Below, piece after piece: positions 45,118 through 57,080 of a stretch of DNA of 64,000 nt. Each line of letters starts with the position of its first letter. Positions within the stretch are counted from its first letter, which is position 1. This DNA is from Tenebrio molitor. Taxonomy: Eukaryota; Arthropoda; Insecta; Coleoptera; Tenebrionidae. Location: the NCBI RefSeq assembly GCF_963966145.1, contig NC_091049.1, positions 5,766,001 to 5,830,000 on the forward strand, read 5' to 3'. The notes beneath the pieces are model-generated. The model made no database searches, had not been told where the DNA came from, and worked only from the letters and a program-made list of their open reading frames with translations. The position numbers and the translations under genes were made by a program.

Positions 45118-46540
45118 TGATGTTTTTCACTTGACAAATTTTGAAAATTACAAAAAAATTAATTGGAAATGAAATTCTAATAAGATCTTGTAGGTGGGAA
45201 AATTTTGACAATTTTTGAAGATTTGACAATAATAAGTAATTTGGGGATTTTTGATTTATTTCATTCTGTAACCTTTAGCCGTCCTTGATGCCTTAACCTG
45301 ACAGAAAAACGTCGAACGAGACGACTTTTTTGCTGCCACCTGTTCCCCTCGACTCTCGCCCCCGCCCCCGGCCCTATCGGATTCCCTTGCGAGGCGAAGA
45401 CGCCGCCGCCGACATTTGCATTTCGCATTATTACATTTACCCCATCGACGCGCGTTTCCTTCTGTCCCAATAAAAGGTGATGGTTGCCCCGTCGCAAATT
45501 ATCCCAGTAACCCGCCGCCCCCGATCCCACCGGCGGTGTAACATCGCGCCGGCATAATTTATTAGGAAGATTAGCATAAAATTTTAAAAATTCACGGCAT
45601 TACTATGGTCATAGTGGACCGCGGCCCGGACTCATGCAATATTAATACAAATCGTGTTCAACCCGCACGTGTGTTAAAAAGGTAAAACCCGGAGCGCCGC
45701 TGTATAATTTCCGCCCCCGGAAAATTAAAAATTGTAATGGCGGCACGACACGCCACCGGGTACGAAGCGGAGAAAGCGGAGATTTTTTGTTTGAAGGAGA
45801 CAGATCAAAGTGGAGGTTTTTTGGAGGAGAGAAATCGAAATTGTCAAAGATTGTGGGAGATTTGACAGTCGATTTGACAGTTTTGGTCGGTTTGTTTTGG
45901 TGATCCGGCCGAAAAGTCTGATGGAAATCCCTTGGGGGCCCGCCGCACGCATTAGCCCTCGCAAATGGGGCAAGGAAACGTCCCCCGCGCCGCCCCCGAA
46001 ACTCGATTAATAAAAAACAGAATTTTAAAGGAGTCCACCGGTCCCGGAAGCGTTCACATCGAAAGCTTTTAAGGAATAAAACCGCCCCAGCCCTGCCGTC
46101 CCCGCCGGCTTCTCTATTACCGTAGAAACGTCGGCATCCTCCTCAAGAAATTGAGTTGACAAAACAAATTTCAGCAATTCCTGTGATGGCGTCCTAATTC
46201 AATACAACATTTCGAATGCGGAAAGACAAACGTCGCATTGCACCATCTCGACGATGCCGAACAACAACAACCCCAACAATGCATCCCTCCGCACGTTTAA
46301 TTTACACGACTGGCACATAAGCGATGATCTTAGGCGGCGTGTGGGGTGAGGACGGCGCGAGATGACACCGCTCGGCACTTCGGGGGCGGCGGAATTAATG
46401 CACGAGTTGTGTCGGCGTCGCGACGCTCACCCACATCATGCCGACGGATCGGGGCAATTTCGGGGGCGGGAGGTATCGGCAAAAATGGATCCCGGAAGGA
46501 AAGTATTCCTCTTGATTAAAAACAACACAAAAAATTTGAC
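45118..46540. other. TTTGACA words in short clusters, GC-rich bursts between
   Basis: TTGACAATTTT-type words occur at 45130-45232 and 45838-45882. Between and after them are bursts with CGCCCCCGCCCCCGGCCC, CGCCGCCCCCGATCCC and CGGGGGCGGGAGG. No gene is recognised. Confidence 0.45.
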
Positions 46541-48440
46541 ATCGACTTTGACAAGTTTTATTTTTCTACTCAAGCGATTTCTTACAAATTTTGTTTCTCT
46601 CAAGTCATCTTTTACTAAATAAATTATGTACAAAATCTCGATCGATTTTATCACATTTGACAATTTTAGAAATATTTGACACCGAATTAAAATTGTTACA
46701 AGCGCGATTCAAAGTATTTGACAATTTGACTTCTTCAGAACCAAGACCAAGTTCTCTCATCTCATTGTTTACTAAATGAATAATATACGAAATTTTCATC
46801 TGAATTTATCATCTCTGACAATTTTAGAAACCGAATTAAAATTGTTAAAAGCGCGGTTCAAAGTATTTAACTAAATTGTTCTTGATTCGAAAAACATTAA
46901 TATCGTAAAATAAAATTTCAAGAGTTTTTGGAACTAAAGCGCTGTTTAAATTATTGAGGATTTGACTACTAAATAAAAAATATTTGACAATTTTTTCGCT
47001 TTTTTCTCTAAACGGTCATTTCTTTAGAATCGGGCTTTCTCCTGTAATTTTTTGTTAAATGAATAATGTACGAAATCTCCATCTGAATTTATTACATCTG
47101 ACAATTTTATAAAGATTTGACACCGAATTAAAATTTTTAGAAGGGCGATTCAAAGTAACTGAATATTTGACTAAGTATAGATTGTTCTTTATTCGACACA
47201 TTAACATCGTCAAATAAAATTTCAAGAATTTTTGAAACCAAAGCACTTTCGAAGTTGAGGATTTGACTACCGAATAAAAAATATTTGACAATTTTTCGCT
47301 TTTTTTCTTCGAACGACCATCTCTTCAGAGCCGGGTCTCTCAAGTCATTTTTTACCAAATGAATAATGTACGAAATCTCCATCTGAATTTATTACATTGG
47401 ACAATTTTAGAAAGATTTGACACCGAATCTAAGTTACAAGTGCGATTCAAAGTATTTGACAATTTGACTACATTAATCTTGATTCGAAAAACATTAATAT
47501 CGTCAAATAAAATTTCAAGAATTGTTGGAACTAAAGAACTGTCGAAATTATTGAGGATTTGACTACCAAATAAAAAATATTTGACAATTTTTCACTTGTT
47601 TTCTCTAGACGGCCATTTATTCAGAACCGGGTTCTCTCATGTAATTTTTTACTAAATGACTAATGTACGAAATCTCCATCTGAATTTATTCTATGTAACA
47701 ATTTTAGAAAGATTTGACACCGAATTAAAATATTGTCAGAAGCGCGATTCAAAGTATTTGACAATTTGACTTGATTGTTTCTCATTCGACACACATTAAT
47801 ATCGTCAAATAAAATTTCAAGACCTGTTGGAAATAAAGCACTTTCTAAATTGACAATTTGACCATCGATTAACAAATATTTGACAATCTTTTCGCTTTTT
47901 TCTCTAGACGGTCATTTCTTCAGAATCGGGATAAATTTTGCTAAATGAATAATGTACGAAATCTCCATCTGCATTTATTGCATCTGACAATTTTATGAAG
48001 ATTTGACACCGAATTAAAATTGTCAGAAGGGCCATTCATTCGACACACATTAACATCGTCAAATAAAATTGCAAGATTTGTTGAAACTAAAGCATTTTCG
48101 AAATTGAGGATTTGACTACCGAATAAAAAATATTTGACAATTTTTCGCTTTTTTCTCCAAATGACAATTTCTTCAGAGCTGAGTTCTCTCAAGTCATTTT
48201 TTACCAAATGAATATTGTACGAAATCTCCATCTGAACTTATTACATTTGACAATTTTAGAAAAATTTGACACCGAATTAAAATTGTTACAAGCGCTATTC
48301 AATGTACTTTTCGGTTTGTCTAGAACGTTCTTGACTCGAAACACATTAATATCGTCAAAAAAAATTTCAAGAGTTGTTGGAGCTAAAGTACTTTCGAAAT
48401 TTGCCTACCCAATAAAAGATATTTGACAATTTGTCGCTTT
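46541..48440. repeat. Tandem array of about 290-bp units rich in TTTGACA
   Basis: The landmark GAAATCTCCATCTGAATTTA (and variants) recurs near 46787, 47069, 47369, 47667, 47957 and 48219, giving periods of roughly 262-300 bp. A truncated first unit gives an early copy near 46630. Each unit reads TTGACAATTTTAGAAAGATT, TGACACCGAATTAAAATTGT, CATTAATATCGTCAAATAAA, ATTTCAAGAATTGTTGGAAC, GAATAAAAAATATTTGACAA, TTTTTCGCTTTTTTCTC, then a TTCAGA..CGGGTTCTCTCA stretch. Internal deletions vary. Open frames inside are short and repeat the same peptide text. Confidence 0.92.
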
Positions 48441-50681
48441 TTTTTTTCTCTAAACGACAATGCGATGAGATTGTCCCACATTGTTCCCGAGACGATTTCT
48501 TTATTTTTTTTATGTGGATCGTGACTCGTTTAGCACCCCCAGACCATCCCCTTGCAATTTCTCCGGAGATATTTCTTTTTTGCGCAAGAACCCCTATTCC
48601 AGATCATAACTCGCTTAGCGGGCTCAAGTGTCGGCCACCTGTTCGTCTAACTTTTCCTCCGTTATTGCCCCAACCAGAAAAACTCCTCCGCTTTCGTCGC
48701 CTCATCCCGTCCGGGGGCGGCGCAAAAACCGGCGACGTCTCGGACGCGAATCAACAATTAAAGCGGGGCGAAAAAGCCGGTCATTTATTCATAGGGCCCG
48801 ACGTGCGAACTTCCCCTCGGGCGTCGCGGCGCATCAACGAAGAAAAGGCCCGGGCCGTTAAAAGGGCGTCTATTGTATTGTAAAAAGCCTCCGAAGGCCC
48901 GTAAAACCGCCAACGAAAGAGCTCTCAGAAAGCGAGGAAGTACAGCTGAAAGAGCGGCGTTTTTCCAGGATTCGGTGCATAAAAATCGACGCGGAGAGGA
49001 GGCGGACTTGCCTGTTTTATTATTGTAATTCGGGCCGCTCCGAGAAAAAAGGAAAACAACGCGAAGTGCACCAGACTGTTTAACATAATACCCGGATTAG
49101 AGGAGTCTGTTCGGGAAAAAAGCGGATAGATGCAAACTGTTGCATCGCTCCCTCGGGTTTTTCAGCTGAATATGCGAGTCGCGGGAGCGGAAAACGCGCA
49201 AGGGGGTGGCGAAAGCCCCGCACGCTACAGAGCCAACGGCGACGGCTAAAAAAAGTTTATCGCACTTGTTACATTGTTTATGCTGTTGCAAATTCATTCA
49301 TCCAACGCGTTTTTTTACACAGTGTTTTTTTATTCACTTCTAGTCCAAAATCCCACCTGATTTCTTGAATTTGTTGTATATCTGGTTGCATACCTGACCG
49401 ATAATATTTCTAGTAACTTTTTTAGTGACATTTGTAGTTTAGTTGGCTGCCTTTGGCTACTGATTATTAAAACGCTTCCACCAACTCCCGAGTTTTCTCT
49501 TCCACTTTCAAGTCCCCGTCAATCAATTTTTCTTTCCCAAATTAATCAGTTTATAAATTCGAAGTTTATTTTTAGGTTAGGACTTGGATCTTTATTGACT
49601 TAACTAGAGAAGACTGCTTGCTTTAAATGAAAGTTTCTAAATGGGATTTTGCATTGTAATTAAGGAATTACCACAAACTTGTAAGGAAAGCAGAAAGTTA
49701 AAGTCTTGACAATTATTCAAAGTCGAAATGACAGATCTAGTTGTCAGGTGAAAAGGGATGTGCCTGGATTAAAAAATGCATTTGTATTTGTTGAGGGGGA
49801 TGATAATCGGGGTGATGTTTCATTGAAAACGGTCGCCCCAAACTGATCGTTTTTTGCAAAATTGATCATCCCATCATCCCCTAAACGTCGATATATATTT
49901 TTTAAGCCCCGTAATTGAAAAGAACAGTTAATTCGGGGCGCATAAAAGCGAATGGCCCAATAAAACGTTCCGAAATTTCGTTTTGGAATAATAGGCGCAT
50001 AAAGTGAAAGAATACAGGATCGGTGGCGGCGCGGCGGCAGCAATCGAGCGTCCTTTCACCGGATAATTCCAGCCTCGGGGGCGAATATATTGTAAAAGTT
50101 TTGTATAATTGCGCTAATAATGGACGTCAGGAACATCCCCAGGTGGAGTCGACGAAACAAGGCGTCCTCCTTTTAATAAAGGAGTTCAAAGGGCCCATTG
50201 TTCATCGAAAAAATTCATTCCCCAGTGGCGCGGAATAATTACGCCGCCCCCTCTCCTAATCGCCACTTTATTTATTGGGGGGGCAGGAGTGATAAAACCG
50301 AGTCGGTGCGCGTTTTTTACGTTCGAAACAGAGGAAGTTGACGCCGTTTCCGGTTATTTCGGGGGTGGCGAATTGAAGAAGTGCCAGCCGAACGGAGATG
50401 GGAATTTGTGGGGCGATAAATATTTTTTCTGGGGCGGAGACGGCGGGAAATAAAACGATACGGATTTATATACAGGAAAACGGAAGGAATATGCGGTTTC
50501 TTAAGATTTCCATTTGGATTTACCTCGGATCAGATTATAGATAAAGAATGGGGGTAAGGCGGAAATATGGGGATGGAGAGGAAAGTTATGGGGGGCGACA
50601 GCGCTAGAAAAAGAAGTGAAGAAGAAGAGATGTGAACAACTACAACTCGGGGACTGCATTACCGGCTGTATGATTGGTTGC
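48441..50681. other. Mixed GC-rich non-coding DNA
   Basis: No gene is recognised. A 150-codon + strand frame (48431-48883) spans a GC-rich burst (CCGTCCGGGGGCGGCGC) and overlaps another open frame. I see no domain. GC-box-like words recur at about 48712 and 50079. Confidence 0.4.
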
Positions 50682-51284
50682 CTACTCGATTAACATGGAA
50701 GGTTGTGACGGATGGGGTGGAAGAATTAAGTGGGAGTCGATTAGCGTAAATTTTGACAAAACGATCGGGTGGTTTGCAAAAAGGGATGAAAAATTCGTTG
50801 CGAAAATATGACAAATGACGCAGCCAACTGAGATTCCAACGGAAAATATGAATAAAAAGAGATAAATGGAGGGAATAAAAGCAAAGACGGACATTATAAT
50901 TTGATTGCATGGGTTGATTACAATACAGAGTCTCGGGATAAAACGATGACAAACGATATCCCCGACTGGGGTAAACAAACCGCCAAAAAACCGCTCAAAA
51001 TGGATGCTCTTAATTGGGAATGATGGATCCGGGATTTGGACGGAGACAGATGAGGCACACATCAAACCATTTTTAATGCACATCCAATTAGTACCGAATG
51101 CACCCCCAAATCCATTACGCCCCCTCGAAACCCGATCCGCGGCGGCGATGAATACAACTTGTTCAAATTTAGCGTCCTCGGCGGCGGCATCGACGGTCGC
51201 CCAGATCGGGCCCCATCCGTCATGGTAGGTTTGCGGGGCGGCGTGTCGTTTAAATATAATCCGAGTTAATTTAGTTGAGAGCAA
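50682..51284 (-). CDS. Longest non-repetitive open frame, 200 codons, unknown and doubtful
   Basis: A minus-strand frame runs 200 codons, starting at an ATG near 51284. The first part (TYHDGWGPIWATVDAAAEDA, VVFIAAADRVSRGRNGFGG) is mixed. The second half becomes hydrophobic and Phe/Ile-rich (FAFIPSIYLFLFIFSVGI). The + strand over the first part is also open (51004-51228). I recognise no family and see no supporting splice or promoter signals. It is recorded because it is the longest frame not explained by a repeat. Confidence 0.12.
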   Translation of the reverse strand: MLSTKLTRIIFKRHAAPQTYHDGWGPIWATVDAAAEDAKFEQVVFIAAADRVSRGRNGFGGAFGTNWMCIKNGLMCASSVSVQIPDPSFPIKSIHFERFFGGLFTPVGDIVCHRFIPRLCIVINPCNQIIMSVFAFIPSIYLFLFIFSVGISVGCVICHIFATNFSSLFANHPIVLSKFTLIDSHLILPPHPSQPSMLIE

Positions 51285-53599
51285 GTCGTCGGTAATCCAT
51301 CTTTTGTGGGGGCGGGGTGGGCTTTGTATCCGCGTTTAGTCCCGGATATCATCCCTGATGATGTATATTATAACGTCCGTCTTGTAGGCCGCTAACGACT
51401 TGCATTTAATGACGTCACGAGCACTCTCATTTGTCACGAGACGCCAACTTGCTCTATACATCCATTAAGCGGGAGGGTGGCGCCGTCCACCCTTCAACAA
51501 TACCCTTCCTGGCTGACAGTCGCTCGGGGTGCGACGGCGGTCTTTGTGCTCCGCTAATTGTTTAATGTTCGAGTGTTCGGGGGAAAAACACGACGTGTAA
51601 ACTACCCCTTGCCGGAATCGGCCGTCGTTTCCGCCCTTAATTTCCACGGGGGCACCTGCGCCGGGGGCGGTCGATAGTCTCGCACGGAACTAAGACACTT
51701 TACTGTGATTCCTCGTCAAAAACTATCACGACGTCCAGATCTTCATTTGTTAGTCAGGGTGTCTGTAAACAAGGGAGATAAACACAATCCACCCACGCAG
51801 ATTTCCCGCCGCCGCCGCCGCCGTCGTTATCGCCCCATCTTGAAACATAAATTTTCCGTCTCAAATTTTTCCACGCAAGCATTATTTTCCGACTTTGGCA
51901 AAGTCGGGAAAACCTCCTCCAGGTGTTAATTGGCGAATCCCTCGGGGGTGACGGCGTCGTTGTTACGCTTTCCCTTAGATTAATTATTTTTAATGAGTCG
52001 CATTTGATTCTCGCAGACGTTTTAATGAGCACAGACCATCAGGAGGGTTGGGGCGAAGAAGTGTCATGAGAGGTCCCTCATGCACCTTTGATTTCTCTTT
52101 CGGCTTTAATTAACTCGCACAGGAAATGAATATTTCAGCTGCGAGCCTCTGCCCCACTTTCCTCGAGATTCTCCCCCAGGAAAAAATTAAGAATTCATTT
52201 AAAACTGCCATCTCAAAATTCAAAAAAATCAAAGGAAATCAAAGAATCCGGTCAAAATTATTGAGCTCGTTGCACAATCTGCATCCCCTTGTGATTGTCC
52301 CCGGTGTGACGACTCCAGGTGCGCGATTAATTCAGGGGTAGTTTTTATTTATCTTGGCGGCTGACGTCCGAAGTTTAATTGAAAAATAAATTAAGACGAC
52401 AATAATCTCCGTGGAGCGCACCCCTGCGCAACTAATTTTCCACTAGCGGGGGTGTGTTCGCAACTAAAATCTCGTTAATTTTCTTCGCCGGGAATCAATT
52501 AAAACTTCCGCGGCTCTCGATAATCCGTCAAAGATAACATTCGCCGGGGCGGTTTTAAAATGCGGTCAGGCCGCCCCCCCGATCGATGCCGAAGAATTTA
52601 TGATTTTTTCGCCGGGTGAGAAGTTGCCGAGGCGGCGGAAGTTGCCAACTCCCAGACGCATAAATTACGCGGGGGTGGTCATCGCTCATTAACGGGGCGA
52701 GCATCAATCACGTCGATTCGGTTTGCTTATTTTGGGGGTGGTTGCGGGTTTCCGGCGCGAAATTGTATTTTTATTCAGTTGTAAAGGGAGATAAGTGTTC
52801 TAGGATACGTCGTAAAAAATTATTACGTTATTACGGACAGCGGACGCTGGCGTCGCGACGGATTTACGACGGGGACTAAAAAACACATTTGTATTTTATG
52901 GAAACATGGCGGGGGTGGCGGTAAAAGCCAGAGGTTGCAGTTTGAAGCTGCGCATTCATCGATTCGAATCGGACACTAAAATTGTCAAAATCTCTAAAAT
53001 ATTTAAACAATGGTGTCAAATCTTTTGACAAAAATTTGACAATGTATGAGAGTTGCAAGACTGACAATGCAGTCGTAAATGTTTTGCAAAGAATTGTGCG
53101 AATCGATGAACTACTCAAAAGTATTGTCAAATTTTTTTTACAACGATATTTGATTTGTGTCAAATTCTCCGCGGGAGAAAAACCTTTCCCGGATAATCCT
53201 CATTGTAGGACGACGACATTGTCTTTAATTAAATCCGCATCGAAGGAAAATCTCTGTCGGCCATTCTCGTGTAATTTTCAATTAAAACCCTGAGGAAACT
53301 CACACAGACTATTTTCCAGCGAGACGTGTTGATCGTTTTTCCTCTTTTTTACACAACAGTCGGTGAGCGCTGGAAAAGCGAACAGAATTTTCCGAAGCGG
53401 TGCAGCCTGTGATTTCCACTGAAATGATTCGTTTCACCAGCAATTTGCATCGGACTGAAATCCACCTCCAAGCTTACTCTAATTATTGAGTATTTCAGGC
53501 GACGCTTCAGCACACAGGGGCGGCACATTTGTTACTCAAATCTTGAAACGTACATTAATAACCACAAAAGGAGGAAAACTTCTACACTTTTAATAAATC
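51285..53599. other. GC-rich bursts and an isolated TTTGACA cluster
   Basis: No gene is recognised. 51.3-52.9 kb is CpG-rich. 52976-53165 carries GTCAAATC/TTTGACA words, including GTGTCAAATCTTTTGACA. Read in reverse it resembles part of the 46.5-48.4 kb unit (TTTGACACC..AATTAA..TTTTAGA.ATTTTGACAATTTT). Confidence 0.45.
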
Positions 53600-55780
53600 A
53601 TTTTACAAATGTATCTAAATTCCGTCATCATTCATCAAACATTTAAAACGATTCTAAAAATCCATCTAGGCACAAACTATCGGGCCTTCAAATAAATATA
53701 TATTTAGAGTAGGCGTAGGTGACATTCTAATTCTGTTAACAGTGTAAAGTAATTTTTGTAGGTAACCAATTATTCTCCGGAGTTACACAGGTTACCTAGT
53801 AAGCTTTTTGCCAATTTCATATTGTCATTTTCCGTGGAGGGGGAATAGGGAGAATGCACTACAAAAATTAAAAATATTTTCTAACTTAATTTTATTTCGT
53901 TAAAATGTCAGACGTTTTTTGTGTCATTTTCTACGCTGGAAAAATGTTGCAAACAATTGAATTTCCATAGGTTGCTCTAAATATAAATTTATTTGAAGGC
54001 CCGTTATTTCAATTAGTAGTTCATCTAGAATCTAAGGAAACTTTTATTGGATAAGAAAGATTCTAGGAAACTTTTCTTTACTGGAAAATAAAATCGTAAC
54101 TTTATTTTGGATCTAAGAATCGTCTTCACAGACCAGATGTCCAATTTCTGTGGAGATACATCTAGGCATCTAGAAGTATCTCGTTCTAAGAATCTAGAAG
54201 CACCAAAAAAATTCATCCTAAACCCACTCGATGCTCAGTTTTTACTCCTACGCACAGACATGTCTAGATGAAGATGTCTCCAGATTCAGATTCCCCCTCC
54301 CTTTCCCCAAGATTGCGGTTTTATCGAGTCGTATCGAACCGAGCACATTCGTTAGAAGCGCCGTACCTCCGCCACCCAGCCCCTCACCACGCCGCCCCCA
54401 ATAAGCCGTATTTAAACAATATAAATGCTCGTTCAGCGCTCCACCCGGAACCAGTTATTCTAAATTTAACAGAAATAATCCGCGTAATTTGCCCATTCGC
54501 AATTAATAAGTGAATTCCACCCCCGGGATCCTCTCGGTTTTTTAGGCGGTTGTCAATTCCCTTAATGTTTTCGTTGGCGGAAGCCCGGAGGTGTTTCTTG
54601 GCATGAATCGGGTTCGTTAGGTGGAGTTTTGGGGCGGCGGGTGACGTCGACGTGCCGATCGGGGGCGGTTTTTGTTTTCGGTAAAAAGACGAGCGAAGGG
54701 GTTGTTTGGAGGCGAGGTGAAATTGTGAGGTGGTGACTGATTAAATTATGACGTAAAAATCGCTTTTTAGCGGGTTTTATGTTTGTACTGCCTCGGGTCA
54801 GTTATTGTAACGACCTCTCTGACTATTAAATGGACTCGTGAGGTGAGTTTTTTGCGATGGAATATTCATGATTTCACGAATAATGAGCGAGCTGAAGGTA
54901 GAGGGTGAGGGTTGGAATCGTGGGATGGGGGAGGCGGGGCAGAAAGCAAACTTCAAAAAACACTTATTGTTCATTCAGTTTTACTAACCATGAAAACCAC
55001 TGGTTTTCAGTGAAACCGCGCTGGTTTTCAAATGTCACCAGTTGCACCATTTTAAAGTAGAAATAGGATTTTGGGATTTTGTTCCTAAATTAGAAATCCA
55101 TAGATTATTTTTTTAGGAAAACCATCTAAATACAAAAATTATCAGTAAAAGCAAGTGTTAGTTAGATATAGAAGTATTCGATACAACAAAAACAATCTAT
55201 GTAGAAATGTAAAAGAAATAATCTGAAATATTTGCCTAGATGTAGAAGTAATTATAGCTTCAACTGTATAAGTATGTATCTATTTCTGATTGACATATAC
55301 ATAGATCTAGATGTTTTAAATTCGATTCGAATAACTCCTACATAGAGGAATACTTTTAAAAACATCATCTATAAGTTTTAGCAGTTAGATGGCCAGCTGG
55401 GAGAATGATGAGTAGATGAGTAATTATTAAAATTGTTCTAATCTAGAAAATCTAGAATTAAATTTGAACAAGCACTTGTTTTACTTTCTGCTCTTTTATT
55501 ATTATTATAGATTATCTGTAGAAACATTGTTGTTTACATCTATAACAGAAGATAAATACAGATGCATAGATGAATTCTTTAGAATGATCGTTTTGAGCTT
55601 AAGAAATACCATCTATGTGGATGAAGGAAATGAAATGTTGATGCCTAGATGAAATGTTGATGCCTAGATGATAGTTCATCTAGAATTGTTCTTGACTGAC
55701 GTAACGTAAAGCTGATTTGGAGAACAATCTATTTTACACAGCGCGAGTGTTTTGCGTTTGCCTAGATGCAGAAGTAGCGT
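53600..55780. repeat. CCTAGATG / CATCTAG word domain
   Basis: Words CCTAGATG, CATCTAG, TCTAGATG or TCTAGAAT occur near 53663, 54021, 54159, 54167, 54193, 54261, 55233, 55296, 55440, 55450, 55646, 55664, 55676 and 55759, often as GCCTAGATGNAGAAGTA. A GC-rich burst without words (54.35-54.95 kb) interrupts it. GAAATGTTGATGCCTAGAT is duplicated in tandem at 55631-55668. Confidence 0.72.
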
Positions 55781-57080
55781 TTACGTGTTTTGTTTGATTT
55801 GCTGTAAACTTGTGTGAATGCGCCAGTGATTTCGTAATGACATTTTTCATGTAGCTTTGCACACATGAAACTTTCTTAGAGTGGATTTCTCTCGCCGCCA
55901 CATTTTCTTTCTTCGGTGGAAAGTTTCGATGAACTCCGTTCGTCGGGCATAGTTCCGTATCTCAATTAAAACGCGATTGTGGCGCAACTGCATCACGTCT
56001 TGTTACGCCGCCGCCGCCGCCCCCGCCGCGAGCAAATCGAAGACTTTCGCCGTCTGTCTGTTTACTCTGTCGATGCTTTGTCCGGAGCCTAAAAAAATTC
56101 AATTTTCTCCTTGCACGTTTCCTTTCCGATCCTATTATGCACCGATACGACTCCCACCCCACCGGTCGGATTAATCCTGGCGTCGCCGCCCCCCGGCTGT
56201 TTGTCTTCTCCCCGGTGCATCCTGCCGCCGTTTTTATTTCGCTCATGACGAGAAACTCAAACAGTGAAATATCGAAACTAAATATTGGTCTTGGAGCACC
56301 CCCGGGCCGCCCCCGACCTAATCCGACAGACTGACGGACGCGGCGCGGCTTTCGGCTTTTTCGCGCCGACAACCGCAGGTGAGCCGCGCCTCGTGTTGGG
56401 CGCCGTAAATCAACAGATGACTGTCGGCCCGCCGCCACCGGAGATATCGATTGTTTAATAACACGGAACAAGCCGCCTGGAATAACAGCTATTTATCATC
56501 GGCCCTCGACGACTTAATACGCATTTATGGAGTCGGAGTGGCATTTTTCTGTTTGCCCTCTGGCAATATTTGGACGCATTAATTAGCAATTACGGCCGCC
56601 CCCGGAGCGCCAAAAATCGCACCCGAAGGGTTGTTTATCTTTGACAGGACGTATGGGCATTGGACGCGTCGCTCGTGTAGACGAGACGATAACGGCCGAC
56701 GCCACCGACTGGAAAATTCCCTTATCTAGGTCCATCCTTCATTTTTTCGAATGACCGCCCGTCCGTCAACCCCGCAGTGATTTATGGCGCCCAACGCGGG
56801 GCAGCGTTCGACCTATTCATTTTTACGGGGCCGGAGGGGGTGGGTTGGTTTTATTCGAAGGGCACGTGACGCCCCGACGCACTAAACTTTCCGCCGGGGG
56901 CGGTTAATGAAAAAATCTAACCAAGCACACTAAAAAGCTTCTGCAAAATGTTTCCGCCAATCATCAATTTCACCCATCAGAACTTCTCAATCTACATAAA
57001 TGCCAAGACATTCTGTGCCCCCTGCGCAATTCAAATCTAATTCTAAATTAGTTAACAGATTTACAGTTGTATTTTTGTTC
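55781..57080. other. GC-rich DNA with GC-box-like words
   Basis: CCGCCGCCGCCGCCCCCGCCG (about 56007-56027), CCGCCCCCGACC (56308) and CCGGGGGCGG (56895) are present. CCGCAGGTGAGCC at 56375 could be an exon-intron donor, but no convincing exon precedes it. Open frames on both strands are composition-driven. Confidence 0.4.
56786..56832. other. Retroelement primer-binding-site-like sequence, copy 1
   Basis: TGGCGCCCAACGCGGGG is nearly complementary to the 3' end of insect lysine tRNA, the usual primer for several LTR retrotransposons. It is followed after a short gap by TTCATTTTTACGGGG. The second copy at 62680 has the same two blocks. No LTR, gag or pol text is visible around it. Confidence 0.3.

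Noticed and set aside
53740..53770. TTTTTGTAG-GTAACC as a recursive splice site
   Set aside because: Short pyrimidine tract, weak donor (GTAACC) and a distant branch point.
55962..56471. 169-codon minus-strand frame rich in Arg and Gly
   Set aside because: A GC-rich burst with poly-Gly from CCGCCGCC repeats; the other strand is also open and no domain is seen.
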